Below are positions 1 through 9,421 of a DNA stretch of 60,286 nucleotides, piece by piece. The position numbers and the translations under genes are program-made. Location of the stretch: contig SFGF01000011.1 in the NCBI GenBank assembly GCA_004556655.1, positions 1 through 60,286 of the forward strand, in the 5' to 3' direction. This DNA is from Lachnospiraceae bacterium. Its GTDB lineage: Bacteria; Bacillota; Clostridia; Lachnospirales; Lachnospiraceae. Under the pieces are notes generated by a model. That model was given only the letters and a program-made list of their open reading frames with translations, made no database searches and was not told where the DNA came from. The first letter of the stretch is position 1. Each line of letters starts with the position of its first letter.

Positions 1-10
1 TTTCCTCCTG
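1..10 (-). promoter_or_regulatory. Ribosome-binding site of a divergent gene off the left edge
   Basis: Read on the minus strand, the first ten bases are CAGGAGGAAA, a near-perfect Shine-Dalgarno sequence. A start codon would fall just outside the window, so a leftward gene divergent from leuS probably begins there. An inverted repeat (ACCACAT at 40-46, ATGTGGT at 62-68) lies where its promoter or operator would be. The gene itself cannot be identified. Confidence 0.4.
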
Positions 11-125
11 TTCGTTATAAGTCGCACGGAGGATATTTTACCACATCTGGGACATTTTCATATGTGGTATACTGAGACATTATCATAAATGGCTTATACA
101 TTGTAATTTGGAATTGAAAAAAATC

Positions 126-154
126 TTGACAAAATGCTTACAGCTAGGTAGAAT
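126..154 (+). promoter_or_regulatory. Sigma-A promoter of leuS
   Basis: TTGACA at 126-131 and TAGAAT at 149-154 are separated by 17 bp, a near-consensus vegetative promoter. Transcription would start near position 161, just ahead of the T-box leader. Confidence 0.75.
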
Positions 155-164
155 ATTCAATGAT

Positions 165-434
165 TTAATTTATCAGATATTTTATCGACACAGATGGGGA
201 ATAGTATGAGTGTGATCTGTTTTCAGAGAGCTGCCGGAAGGTGAGAGACAGCAGCAGTAGCCTTTGAACTGGCCCCGGAGTCCTTTTCCTGAACACAAAC
301 AGTAGGGAAAAGCGGGAATTCCCGTTACAGAATCAATAAGTGCATGAGCATGTGTCTCATGAATTAGAGTGGTACCACGGAAATAAAGTCCTTTCGTCTC
401 TAGTCGAGTTACTCGATAGTGAAAGGACTTTTTT
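165..434 (+). promoter_or_regulatory. T-box leader (tRNA-Leu sensing) of leuS
   Basis: The leader carries the T-box core (AGAGTGGTACCACGG, 366-380), whose bulge pairs with the uncharged tRNA acceptor end. It is followed by an intrinsic terminator: AAAGTCCTTTC near 385 pairs with GAAAGGACTTT near 420, then a T run. Stem I features (AGAGAG, GGTGAGAG) lie at about 225-250. A CTG leucine triplet at 269-271 within GAACTGGCC sits where the specifier codon is expected, matching the downstream gene. The specifier is assigned by position, not by a computed fold. In this family uncharged tRNA favours the antiterminator and read-through into the synthetase gene. Confidence 0.9.
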
Positions 435-489
435 ATATAATGAGAAATTTCTTTAAATTTCCATTTTCAATTAACAGGAGGAGAAAATC

Positions 490-2904
490 ATGACAATACC
501 TTATAATCATAGGGCAGTTGAAAAAAAATGGCATGATATCTGGGAAGAACACCCGGTGAATGTGGACGACGGCAAAAAGCCGAAATATTATTGTCTTGAC
601 ATGTTCCCGTATCCGTCAGGAAACGGTCTGCATGTTGGACACTGGAGAGGATATGTAATCTCTGATGTATGGAGCCGTTATAAACTTCTGAACGGTTATT
701 ATATCATTCATCCTATGGGATGGGATGCTTTTGGTCTTCCGGCTGAAAACTATGCAATTAAGATGGGTGTTCACCCGGCAAAATCCACAGCAGAAAATGT
801 GGCAAATATCAAAAGACAGATTAATGAAATCGCTGCTCTGTATGATTGGGACAGAGAAGTAAATACAACAGATCCGGAGTTCTACAAATGGACCCAGTGG
901 ATTTTTGTAAAGATGTTCAAAGAGGGACTTGCTTACGAGAAAGAGTTCCCAATCAACTGGTGTCCTTCCTGTAAAACAGGTCTGGCAAACGAAGAGGTTG
1001 TAAATGGAAAATGTGAACGCTGTGGCGCTGAGGTTACCAAAAAGAATCTTCGTCAGTGGATGCTTCGAATCACCAAATATGCAGATCGCCTGTTGAATGA
1101 TCTGGATAAACTGGATTGGCCGGAAAAGGTCAAGAAAATGCAGACTGACTGGATCGGCAAATCCTACGGTGCAGAAGTGGATTTCCCTGTAGAAGGAAAA
1201 GAGGAAAAGATTACAGTATATACCACTCGTCCGGATACACTTCACGGAGCAACCTTTATGGTACTGGCTCCGGAACATGTAATGGCAAAAGATCTGGCTA
1301 CAGATGAGACAAGAGAAGCTGTAGAAAAATACATTTACGATGCTTCCATGAAATCCAATGTAGACCGTATGCAGGACAAAGAGAAGACCGGTGTATTTAC
1401 AGGAAGTTATGCGATCAATCCGCTGAATGGCGCAAAAGTTCCGATCTGGTTGTCCGACTATGTTCTGGCAGACTATGGTACAGGTGCGATCATGTGTGTA
1501 CCTGCTCATGATGACCGAGACTTTGAGTTTGCTAAGAAATTCAATATCCCGATCATTCAGGTAATCGCAAAAGATGGAAAAGAAATTGAAAATATGACAG
1601 AAGCTTATACTGAAGCTTCCGGTACTATGATCAATTCCGGCGACTGGAATGGTATGGAATCTGCTGTTCTGAAAAAAGAAGCTCCGATCATGATTGAAAA
1701 GATGGGCATTGGACGTAAGACAGTAAACTACAAACTTCGTGACTGGGTATTCTCCCGTCAGCGTTATTGGGGTGAACCGATTCCGATCATCCACTGCCCG
1801 CATTGCGGCAATGTACCGGTACCGGAAGAAGAACTTCCTTTGAGACTTCCGGATGTAGAATCTTATGAACCTACAGGAACAGGTGAGTCCCCACTGGCAG
1901 CCATTGATGAATGGGTTAACTGCAAATGTCCGGTCTGCGGAGCGGATGCAAAACGTGAGACGAATACCATGCCTCAGTGGGCTGGTTCTTCCTGGTATTT
2001 CCTGCGTTATGTAGATAATAAGAATGACAAAGAACTGGTTTCCAAGGAAAAAGCAGACAAATATCTGCCGGTAGATATGTACATCGGTGGTGTTGAGCAC
2101 GCAGTACTGCATCTTCTGTATTCCCGATTCTATACCAAATTCCTGTATGATATCGGTGCAATTGATTTTGATGAACCGTTCCAGAAACTCTTTAATCAGG
2201 GTATGATCACCGGTAAGAACGGTATCAAGATGAGTAAATCCAAAGGAAACGTAGTTTCTCCGGACGATCTGGTAAGAGATTATGGTTGTGATTCTCTGAG
2301 ACTTTACGAACTGTTCGTAGGACCACCGGAACTGGATGCTGAATGGGATGACCGCGGAATCGACGGTGTATACCGTTTCCTGAACCGTTTCTGGAAACTG
2401 GTACAGGACAGCGCAGAAGCAAATGTTGCTGAGACGAAAGAGATGGTAAAACTTCGTCATTGCCTGATCCACGATGTTACACAGCGTCTGGAAAGCTTCA
2501 GCCTGAATACTGTTATCTCCAAATTCATGGAATATAACAATAAATTTATAGAAATGGCAAAAACAACAGGCGGAATCGATAAAGAGACACTGTCTATTTT
2601 TGTTATTTTGCTGGCTCCATTTGCTCCTCACATTTCTGAAGAGCTTTGGCAGGTACTTGGTCACGATACTTCCGTATTTTCTGCAAAATGGCCGGAACAT
2701 GACGAAGAAGCTATGAAAGATGATGAAGTGGAAGTACCGGTTCAGGTTAACGGAAAGACTCGTGCTGTCATCAGTATCCCGGCTGACATTTCCAAAGAAG
2801 ACGCAATTGCAAGAGGAAAAGAAGCTGTTGCTGATAAACTGACCGGAACCATCGTGAAAGAGATTTATGTACCGAAGAAAATCATCAATATTGTACAGAA
2901 ATAA
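490..2904 (+). CDS. leuS: Leucyl-tRNA synthetase
   Basis: This cytosolic class I aminoacyl-tRNA synthetase charges tRNA-Leu with leucine. The 804-residue product has the HIGH-type signature HVGH at residues 48-51 and KMSKS at 580-584. Cysteine pairs (CPSC, CERC; CPHC, CPVC) form zinc-ribbon-like inserts, and the internal editing domain lies around residues 220-400. The C-terminus holds an anticodon-binding domain and a final tRNA-contacting region. The ATG at 490 follows an AGGAGGAG ribosome site at normal spacing. It is transcribed alone from the 126-154 promoter under T-box control and ends at a hairpin shared with the convergent ATPase gene. Confidence 0.98.
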   Translation: MTIPYNHRAVEKKWHDIWEEHPVNVDDGKKPKYYCLDMFPYPSGNGLHVGHWRGYVISDVWSRYKLLNGYYIIHPMGWDAFGLPAENYAIKMGVHPAKSTAENVANIKRQINEIAALYDWDREVNTTDPEFYKWTQWIFVKMFKEGLAYEKEFPINWCPSCKTGLANEEVVNGKCERCGAEVTKKNLRQWMLRITKYADRLLNDLDKLDWPEKVKKMQTDWIGKSYGAEVDFPVEGKEEKITVYTTRPDTLHGATFMVLAPEHVMAKDLATDETREAVEKYIYDASMKSNVDRMQDKEKTGVFTGSYAINPLNGAKVPIWLSDYVLADYGTGAIMCVPAHDDRDFEFAKKFNIPIIQVIAKDGKEIENMTEAYTEASGTMINSGDWNGMESAVLKKEAPIMIEKMGIGRKTVNYKLRDWVFSRQRYWGEPIPIIHCPHCGNVPVPEEELPLRLPDVESYEPTGTGESPLAAIDEWVNCKCPVCGADAKRETNTMPQWAGSSWYFLRYVDNKNDKELVSKEKADKYLPVDMYIGGVEHAVLHLLYSRFYTKFLYDIGAIDFDEPFQKLFNQGMITGKNGIKMSKSKGNVVSPDDLVRDYGCDSLRLYELFVGPPELDAEWDDRGIDGVYRFLNRFWKLVQDSAEANVAETKEMVKLRHCLIHDVTQRLESFSLNTVISKFMEYNNKFIEMAKTTGGIDKETLSIFVILLAPFAPHISEELWQVLGHDTSVFSAKWPEHDEEAMKDDEVEVPVQVNGKTRAVISIPADISKEDAIARGKEAVADKLTGTIVKEIYVPKKIINIVQK

Positions 2905-2931
2905 TTGATACAAATGCATATTAAGAAGGTA

Positions 2932-2959
2932 ACAGCCGGACTTTTCGAAGACCGGCTGT
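2932..2959. terminator. Bidirectional terminator between leuS and the P-type ATPase gene
   Basis: ACAGCCGG (2932-2939) pairs with CCGGCTGT (2952-2959). An inner CTT-TTCG-AAG stem is capped by a stable UUCG tetraloop. It lies between convergent stop codons. The T-rich tail on the plus side is imperfect (TAATACTATCTTTT). Confidence 0.65.
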
Positions 2960-2963
2960 AATA

Positions 2964-5405
2964 CTATCTTTTCCTCTTTCTCATTGCCATTCTTTCCAGG
3001 CGTTTTTCTTTTCTCCTTTTATGCCATTTTTCAATATTGCGTATCAAAATAGAGATATATCTTAGCAGCGGCTCGGTTGCAGTGGCAAATACGACCAAAA
3101 CCATACCGCATCGTCTGGTAATCTGTCCAATGGCAAACAGATCTTTCAGCCCAAAGAAACAGAACAAAAGTCCGATGAGCATTGCAATCCATACAGTCCA
3201 TCGAAACTTATTCATTGGAGTGCTGATTTTAAACAATATCATAAGTCCCACAATCCCCAGCAGAAGAGTAGCGGCAGTGGCGGTCTCCTCGGATGTAAGT
3301 CCGAATTCCAGACCAAATACGGTAAGGAAGCTGACTACCAGCACATCCGTGAGTCCTGCAGGAAGCGCTTTTAAAAGTACATTGCTTAGAAAATGTCCAT
3401 GAATCATTTTTTTGTTCGGTTCCATAGCAAGCAAAAAAGCCGGAACACCTATGGTAAACATACTGATCAATGAAATTTGTGATGGTTTCAGCGGATAAGA
3501 AAGCATAAATGCCATGGAGAAGATGGACATAAGAAAACTGAAAATATTTTTTACCAGAAACAGGCTGGCAGAACGCTCGATATTATTTACTACACGCCTT
3601 CCTTCCAATACTACGGATGGCATACAGGAAAAATTGGATTCCAACAGTACCAGCTGTGAAGCCTGCGCAGCTGCATCGCTTCCGGAAGCCATAGCGACAC
3701 TACAGTCAGCATCTTTAAGAGCCAATACATCGTTAACTCCATCCCCTGTCATGGCAACTGTCTTTCCGGCTTTTTTCAGAGAACGCACGAACTGCCGTTT
3801 CTGATTCGGAGTTACACGTCCAAATACGGTGTATTGAAGAACTGCCTTATCAATATCCTCCTGTGTTTTCAATTCACTGGCATCGATATAATCTTCCGCA
3901 TGAGCAATACCTGCCTGAGAGGCAACCCGGGATACCGTAACTGGGTTATCGCCGGAAATCACCTTAATATCGACACCCTGATCTGCAAAATATTGAAATG
4001 TCTCCCATGCTTCTTTGCGGATTGGGTTTTCCAGAAGAATCAGACCATAGGGAGTTACTTTTTCCGTAAGTTCTTTACCGTCAGGAATTCCCTCATAAGT
4101 TCCGAACACAAGCACACGATATCCATCACTTCCATACGATTCAATTTCCTCTTTGAAAATGTCATACTCCTCACGAAGAACAAATTCCGGAGCCCCCAGG
4201 ACATAGGCTGTTTCTTCAAAAACAGCACTGCTGTATTTGTAGGCGGAGGAAAAAGAAGTTACAGAAGATGCTAACTTTCCGGTACTGTCGGTAAAGTATT
4301 CTTTCATGGCTTTCATGGTGATATTATCATTTGACATGGCATGAGTAAAATCACCGATCAATGCGGGCAGAGGAGGCATAGTCTCTTGATCATACGGTTC
4401 CATAGGTATTACACTGCTGACCTTCATGGTATTTTCTGTAATGGTACCGGTCTTGTCGACACAAAGAACATTGACACGAGCCAAAGTCTCAATACATTTC
4501 ATATCGTGAACCAGGACTTTTTTCCCGGCAAGCCGCATGACACTTACAACCAGTGCAACACTGGCCAGTAGATACAGCCCTTCAGGAATCATACCGATGA
4601 CAGCAGCCACCATGGCCTGAACACTTTCACGGATACCTGCCTCCCCCAGAAGATATTGCTGAAGGAATAATACAAGCCCGATGGGAATAATCAACACACC
4701 AACAATCTGCACCAGATAGTTAAGTGATCGAATCATCTCAGACTGTTCCCCTTCTTTCATGGCTTTTGCTTCCAGCGTCAATTTCGATATGTATGAGTCA
4801 GCTCCCACTTTGTCAAGACGTGCAAAACATTTTCCCGATACGATAAAACTTCCTGACATCAGGGTATCTCCAGACTTTTTTGTGATTTCATCCGATTCAC
4901 CTGTAAGCAGAGATTCATTCACCTGTACTTCGCCGTCCAGAACAACAGCATCAGCACAGATCTGATTGCCTGCGGAAAAAATGGCAACATCATCTAATAC
5001 TGCCTGATCAGCTGGAATAGAAGATGTTTTTCCTTCCCGTACAACTGTTACTTTTGGTGCATTCAGCATATTCAGCTTATCCAGAACTTTTTTTGAACGA
5101 ATTTCCTGTATGATTCCGATCAGAGTGTTGCCGATAATGACAGGTAAAAAGGTAAGATCACGAAATGCACCTACAAAAATCAGAAGACCGGCAATAATGG
5201 CGAAAATCAGATTGAAATATGTAAAAACGTTACTTGTGATAATCTCTTTCACGCTTTTGGAAGGAGGATCTACCGGAGCATTGCTCCAACCGGAAGCCAA
5301 TCTCTGAGCAGCCTGTTTGCGGGTGAGACCATAATCCGCTGTCACCTCAATTCTTGGGATAGGCGTTCTTACGGTCACCTCTTCCTTTTTCTTCTGTTTT
5401 TTCAT
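2964..5405 (-). CDS. P-type cation-transporting ATPase, CtpE-like
   Basis: This is an integral membrane pump that couples ATP hydrolysis to cation movement through an aspartyl-phosphate intermediate. The 813-residue protein has the actuator motif TGES at 168-171, PEGL in the fourth transmembrane segment at 274-277, the phosphorylation motif DKTGT at 317-321, and the hinge TGDGVND in the P domain, followed by C-terminal membrane helices. PEGL and the absence of N-terminal metal-binding domains exclude the CPx heavy-metal type. The overall pattern resembles CtpE-type pumps, which transport Ca2+ in mycobacteria; the ion here is inferred. The N-terminus and C-terminus are very lysine/arginine rich. 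It starts 14 bp after rqcH, so the two are probably cotranscribed. Confidence 0.88.
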   Translation of the reverse strand: MKKQKKKEEVTVRTPIPRIEVTADYGLTRKQAAQRLASGWSNAPVDPPSKSVKEIITSNVFTYFNLIFAIIAGLLIFVGAFRDLTFLPVIIGNTLIGIIQEIRSKKVLDKLNMLNAPKVTVVREGKTSSIPADQAVLDDVAIFSAGNQICADAVVLDGEVQVNESLLTGESDEITKKSGDTLMSGSFIVSGKCFARLDKVGADSYISKLTLEAKAMKEGEQSEMIRSLNYLVQIVGVLIIPIGLVLFLQQYLLGEAGIRESVQAMVAAVIGMIPEGLYLLASVALVVSVMRLAGKKVLVHDMKCIETLARVNVLCVDKTGTITENTMKVSSVIPMEPYDQETMPPLPALIGDFTHAMSNDNITMKAMKEYFTDSTGKLASSVTSFSSAYKYSSAVFEETAYVLGAPEFVLREEYDIFKEEIESYGSDGYRVLVFGTYEGIPDGKELTEKVTPYGLILLENPIRKEAWETFQYFADQGVDIKVISGDNPVTVSRVASQAGIAHAEDYIDASELKTQEDIDKAVLQYTVFGRVTPNQKRQFVRSLKKAGKTVAMTGDGVNDVLALKDADCSVAMASGSDAAAQASQLVLLESNFSCMPSVVLEGRRVVNNIERSASLFLVKNIFSFLMSIFSMAFMLSYPLKPSQISLISMFTIGVPAFLLAMEPNKKMIHGHFLSNVLLKALPAGLTDVLVVSFLTVFGLEFGLTSEETATAATLLLGIVGLMILFKISTPMNKFRWTVWIAMLIGLLFCFFGLKDLFAIGQITRRCGMVLVVFATATEPLLRYISILIRNIEKWHKRRKEKRLERMAMRKRKR

Positions 5406-5419
5406 ACATAACCTCCTTG

Positions 5420-7156
5420 CTAAAGCTGTCTGATGTCCGCAATATCTGGCTCAATCAGGAGAGAGTAATTAGTATAATATACAACAAATCCGGGTTTTGC
5501 ACCATTAGGCTTTCTCAGATTCTTTTTCAAGGTATAATCAATTTCTACTTTCGGTGCGGATCGTCCTTTGGAATAATAAGCTGCCAGACGGCCGGCCTCC
5601 TCAAAAGTTCTGTCCGGAAGTTCCTCTCCGTTCGTTTTGACGATCACATGAGAACCCGGCTGCCCTTTTGCATGGAACCACCAGTCATTACCGGAAGCGA
5701 ATTTGAATGAAAGCTCTTCGTTCTGATAATTATTTTTTCCTACATAAATATGATATCCATCACTGGAGATATAATGGAACGGTTTCGAGGTGATTTTCAC
5801 TTTTTTACCTCCGCTGTATTTTCTTCTGATATATCCATATTCGATCAGTTCTTCTTTAATCTGAATCAGATCCTCATCGGAAACCGCAATATCAAGCGAA
5901 GAAGCAATAGATTCCAGATGCTGGATTTCACTTTCCGTCTCCTGAAGAAGGGATTCCAGTGCATCGGCAGTTCTTTTTAGTTTGCTGTATTTATCAAAAT
6001 ATTTTTTTGCATTTTCCTGAGGGGAAAGTGTCGGATCCAGCGGAATCGTAACCATCTCATTGTTATAATAGTTCAGTGCTTCAAAAGATTTTGTACCTGG
6101 TTCCAAACCATAACCATAGGTATTGAGCAGCTCACCCCAGATACGATATTTATCTTTCTTCTCCGTGTCTTTCATCTGCTTTTGCTGAAGCTGATATTTT
6201 TTTACGTTTCTCTCAAGAGAAGTCTGGACAATTTTGCGAAGATCCACAGATTTCTGACGCATCTTTGTCACTATATTTTTTTCTGCATAATAGGTTTCCA
6301 GTGCCTTGGAAATAGAAGGAAAGGAAACTACCTGAAGATCCTGGTACTGAGTAAGTTCGACAGGAGCAAATTCTAATGGTTCGCGGCCTTTATACACGAT
6401 ATTTGGTTCAAAAGATTCGCTTCGAATATCTTCAATCATACGAAGAAAGGTATGTGCAAGATGAAGTTTTTCAAGATTCGAAAGGCCATCCGTCGGGATG
6501 CCACCGTCAATTCCGGCTCTGTGACAGACTTCTTCCGCAATCAACGGGCTTATTCCTGTAACAGAAGTATAAAGTGCTTTGGATGCCACTGTCGGTTTTG
6601 CAAATACCTGTTCGCATAGGATTTCCTCTGTAAGTTCAAAAGGATTCCATTTTTCCTGGGTAGCAGGAATAAAATAAGGTCTCCCCGGCAGTACCTCACG
6701 TACAGAACTCATATGTGCGGATACATGTTTGATACTGTCTATGATTTGATTCTCTTCATTGGTGAAAATAATGTTACTATGTTTCCCCATAATTTCAACA
6801 ACCAGATACTTGATGCATAAATCCCCCAGTTCATTCAAATGTTCGATCTGAAAACGGATAATACGTTCCAGTCCAGGCTGAGTTACTGAAAGAATACGCC
6901 CACTGCCGATATGTTTTCTCAAAAGCATACAAAAATTTGGTGCAGTAAGCGGACTTGGTTTATTATTTTCTGTCAGATAAATAAGTGGAAGAGAAGCACT
7001 TGCCGAAAGAAAAAGTCGATATTGCTGTTTGTTATTTTTTACGGTTATAATCAGCTCATCGTTCTCCGGCTGAGCAATTTTATTTATCTTTCCTCCAGTG
7101 ATGGTGTGATTCATTTCAGATACAATATTAGCGATCGTAATACCATCAAATGCCAT
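5420..7156 (-). CDS. rqcH: Rqc2/RqcH-type ribosome quality-control protein (NFACT family)
   Basis: RqcH binds stalled 50S subunits carrying peptidyl-tRNA and recruits tRNA-Ala to add C-terminal alanine tails that mark the chain for degradation. The 578-residue protein has an N-terminal NFACT-N domain, a central coiled-coil region (about 290-430) and a C-terminal NFACT-R domain with WWFHAKGQPGSHVIVK around residues 507-522. Older annotations call it fibronectin-binding protein. At residues 97-98 the Asp-Arg pair important in Bacillus RqcH reads Glu-Arg (GLER, 95-98). AAGGAGA lies ahead of the ATG at 7156. It leads a two-gene leftward unit with the P-type ATPase and is divergent from yicC. Confidence 0.92.
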   Translation of the reverse strand: MAFDGITIANIVSEMNHTITGGKINKIAQPENDELIITVKNNKQQYRLFLSASASLPLIYLTENNKPSPLTAPNFCMLLRKHIGSGRILSVTQPGLERIIRFQIEHLNELGDLCIKYLVVEIMGKHSNIIFTNEENQIIDSIKHVSAHMSSVREVLPGRPYFIPATQEKWNPFELTEEILCEQVFAKPTVASKALYTSVTGISPLIAEEVCHRAGIDGGIPTDGLSNLEKLHLAHTFLRMIEDIRSESFEPNIVYKGREPLEFAPVELTQYQDLQVVSFPSISKALETYYAEKNIVTKMRQKSVDLRKIVQTSLERNVKKYQLQQKQMKDTEKKDKYRIWGELLNTYGYGLEPGTKSFEALNYYNNEMVTIPLDPTLSPQENAKKYFDKYSKLKRTADALESLLQETESEIQHLESIASSLDIAVSDEDLIQIKEELIEYGYIRRKYSGGKKVKITSKPFHYISSDGYHIYVGKNNYQNEELSFKFASGNDWWFHAKGQPGSHVIVKTNGEELPDRTFEEAGRLAAYYSKGRSAPKVEIDYTLKKNLRKPNGAKPGFVVYYTNYSLLIEPDIADIRQL

Positions 7157-7213
7157 AAGTTATCAATCTCCTTTATAAATATTGCCATTTTTATTATACC
7201 AGAAAAAAAGGAT

Positions 7214-7242
7214 TTGACTAGGGTTTTATAATGAACTATAAT
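7214..7242 (+). promoter_or_regulatory. Promoter of the yicC-cinA operon
   Basis: TTGACT (7214-7219) and TATAAT (7237-7242) are spaced 17 bp apart. About 85 bp of AT-rich leader separates it from the yicC start. Confidence 0.75.
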
Positions 7243-7327
7243 AGATTCATATGCATATTAATGAAATATTCAGATTTTTGTTATTTCGTTTTATATGCCA
7301 AAAAGTATAAAGTGAGATTTTTTGATT

Positions 7328-8206
7328 ATGATTAAAAGTATGACAGGATTCGGAAGAGCTGAAGTCCAGGATCACGAACGGAAATTTACTGTAGAGATTA
7401 AGTCGGTAAATCATCGTTATCTTGATTTCAATATCAAGATGCCAAAGAAACTCAGCTTTTTTGAGAATGCGATTCGTGGTGTTTTAAAAGAATATATGCA
7501 GAGAGGGAAGGTTGATATTTTCATTACTTATGAAGATTACACCCAGTCTAACGTAGTCGTTCAGTATAATAGAAAGATTGCTGCCCAGTATCTGCAGTAC
7601 TTTAAAGAGATGGCAGAAGAATTCGGACTGGAAAATGATATTACGGTTTCCAGACTGGGACGCTGTCCGGAAGTTTTTTCGATGGAAGAGGCCTCTGCTG
7701 ATGAGAAAGAATTGTGGGGTCTTCTGGAACAGGCTCTCCACAGTGCCTGTGAACAATTTGCGAGAGCAAGACAGCAGGAAGGAGAGAATCTTCGCAATGA
7801 TCTGTATCTGAAACTGGATGATATGATCAGAAAAGTGGATATGATAGAAGAACGTTCTCCACAGATTATCACTGAGTACAGACAGAAGTTGGAAGAAAAG
7901 CTTCATGAACTGCTCTCAGACAATCAGATAGAAGAAAGCCGTATTGCCGCTGAAGTGATTATATTTGCAGATAAAATCTGTACGGATGAAGAGACTGTTC
8001 GGCTGAAAAGTCATATCGAACATATGAAAAATGTGCTTCAGGAGGGGGCAGGCATAGGCAGAAAACTGGACTTTATCGCTCAGGAAATGAACCGTGAAGC
8101 CAATACGATTCTTTCCAAAGCAAATGATCTTGCGACTTCCAATATAGCGATCGATCTGAAAACAGAGATTGAGAAAGTAAGAGAACAAATTCAAAATATA
8201 GAATAG
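7328..8206 (+). CDS. yicC: YicC-family endoribonuclease
   Basis: Members of the YicC family are RNA-binding endoribonucleases; in E. coli YicC is linked to small-RNA decay. The product has the diagnostic start MIKSMTGFGRAE and the C-terminal block with HIEHMKNVLQEG and IGRKLDFIAQEMNREANTI typical of the family. I chose the ATG at 7328 rather than the in-frame TTG at 7322, because the family begins MIKSMTGFG; length is then 292 residues. The Shine-Dalgarno is poor. It is first in the operon with remA and gmk, the usual order in Firmicutes. Confidence 0.93.
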   Translation: MIKSMTGFGRAEVQDHERKFTVEIKSVNHRYLDFNIKMPKKLSFFENAIRGVLKEYMQRGKVDIFITYEDYTQSNVVVQYNRKIAAQYLQYFKEMAEEFGLENDITVSRLGRCPEVFSMEEASADEKELWGLLEQALHSACEQFARARQQEGENLRNDLYLKLDDMIRKVDMIEERSPQIITEYRQKLEEKLHELLSDNQIEESRIAAEVIIFADKICTDEETVRLKSHIEHMKNVLQEGAGIGRKLDFIAQEMNREANTILSKANDLATSNIAIDLKTEIEKVREQIQNIE

Positions 8207-8226
8207 TAAAGATTAGAGGGATTCTT

Positions 8227-8502
8227 TTGGCAAGATTTGTAAATATCGGTTTTGGCAATCTGGTAAATGCAGACAAGATCGTGGCCGTTGTAAGTCCTGA
8301 TGCGGCTCCGATCAAAAGAATGGTTCAGTCCGCCAAAGAAGAAGGACGGATTGTTGATGCAACCCAGGGAAGAAGGACGAAAGGTGTGTTGATTACGGAA
8401 GACACCTATGTAATATTATCAGCTCTTCAGCCGGACACCATTGGAAGAAGATTTCAATCCGATAAAAATATATTAGATGAAAAGGGAGATATGGATGAGT
8501 AG
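8227..8502 (+). CDS. remA: RemA-like regulator (DUF370)
   Basis: RemA is a small DNA-binding activator of biofilm matrix and osmoprotection genes in Bacillus subtilis. The 91-residue product has the family blocks FVNIGFGNLVNADKIVAVVS and GRRTKGVLITEDTYVILSAL. It starts with TTG at 8227 (TTG-GCA-AGA-TTT) preceded by AGAGGG. Its last codons overlap the start of gmk by 8 bp, implying translational coupling. The gene is conserved in clostridia that lack the Bacillus matrix genes, so its targets here are unknown. Confidence 0.93.
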   Translation: MARFVNIGFGNLVNADKIVAVVSPDAAPIKRMVQSAKEEGRIVDATQGRRTKGVLITEDTYVILSALQPDTIGRRFQSDKNILDEKGDMDE

Positions 8503-9124
8503 AAAAGGTTGTTTGGTTATCATTTCCGGCTTTTCCGGTGCAGGAAAGGGTACGGTAGTGAAAGCACTCATGGAAAGATTCGACTGCTACGCCCTCTCTA
8601 TTTCCGCTACAACCCGGCAGCCAAGGCCAGGCGAAGAAAATGGAAGAGAATACTTTTTTAAGACGAAAGAAGAATTTGAGGAACTGATCCGGCAGGATGC
8701 TCTATATGAATATGCACAGTATGTATCCAATTATTATGGTACACCGAAAGCTTATGTAGAAGAACAGCTGGAAGCAGGAAAAGACGTTATCCTTGAGATT
8801 GAAGTGCAGGGTGCTTTGAAAGTAAAAGAGAAGAATCCGGATGCGCTGCTATTATTTGTCACTCCGCCATCTGCGCAGGAGCTGAAAAAAAGACTCGAAG
8901 GAAGAGGAACAGAGACACCCGAAGTTATTGAGGAAAGAATGGCTCGGGCTGCCCAGGAAGCTCTTCTTATGAACAAGTATGATTATCTGGTTGTCAATGA
9001 TCAACTGGATGATTGTGTGGAGACAGTTCACCAACTGATTCAGCGGGAACATCTTAGGATGACTGCGAATCAGGAAATGGTTGCTAAAATAAAAAAAGAA
9101 CTGAGTGAAATGAAAGGAGAATAA
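8495..9124 (+). CDS. gmk: Guanylate kinase
   Basis: Converts GMP and ATP to GDP and ADP, the first step towards GTP. The P-loop GFSGAGKGT lies near the N-terminus, followed by the GMP-binding segment SISATTRQPRPGEENGREY. I chose the ATG at 8495 (MSRKGCLVII), preceded by AAAGGGAG within remA, instead of an upstream in-frame ATG at 8477, because this matches the family's usual length (209 residues). It overlaps the remA stop and sits 3 bp before rpoZ, an arrangement common in Firmicutes. Confidence 0.96.
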   Translation: MSRKGCLVIISGFSGAGKGTVVKALMERFDCYALSISATTRQPRPGEENGREYFFKTKEEFEELIRQDALYEYAQYVSNYYGTPKAYVEEQLEAGKDVILEIEVQGALKVKEKNPDALLLFVTPPSAQELKKRLEGRGTETPEVIEERMARAAQEALLMNKYDYLVVNDQLDDCVETVHQLIQREHLRMTANQEMVAKIKKELSEMKGE

Positions 9125-9127
9125 GCT

Positions 9128-9406
9128 ATGATACATCCATCTTATACAGAATTGATTCAGGCTGTAAACAGCGGTAATGAACAGGATGATACTCCTGTCT
9201 GCAACAGCCGTTATTCTATTGTTCTTGCCACAAGCAAACGTGCAAGACAGATTATTGCAGGGGCAGATCCTCTGGTTCATTATCCTATGAACAAACCACT
9301 CTCTATTGCTGTGGAAGAGGTATATCAGGGAAAAGTTAAGATTATTCCGGATACTGCTTCTACAGAGGAAGAACAGAAGCAGGAACCGGCAGCACCGGAA
9401 ATATAA
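9128..9406 (+). CDS. rpoZ: RNA polymerase omega subunit
   Basis: Omega is the smallest core polymerase subunit and aids assembly of beta-prime. The 92-residue product has the family pattern PSYTELIQAVNSG, then YSIVLATSKRARQI and a PLSIAVEEVYQGKVKI segment, with an acidic low-complexity tail. The ribosome site AAGGAG lies at the end of gmk. The next gene in the operon, rimO, is separated by an unusually structured 164-bp spacer. Confidence 0.95.
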   Translation: MIHPSYTELIQAVNSGNEQDDTPVCNSRYSIVLATSKRARQIIAGADPLVHYPMNKPLSIAVEEVYQGKVKIIPDTASTEEEQKQEPAAPEI

Positions 9407-9421
9407 CTCAAAAGGATGCGA

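Noticed and set aside
616..2919. Long open frame (767 codons) on the minus strand across leuS
   Set aside because: It is antisense to a complete, motif-rich leuS gene, is very rich in Phe, Ile, Cys and His, and has no recognisable domain. It results from codon bias in leuS.
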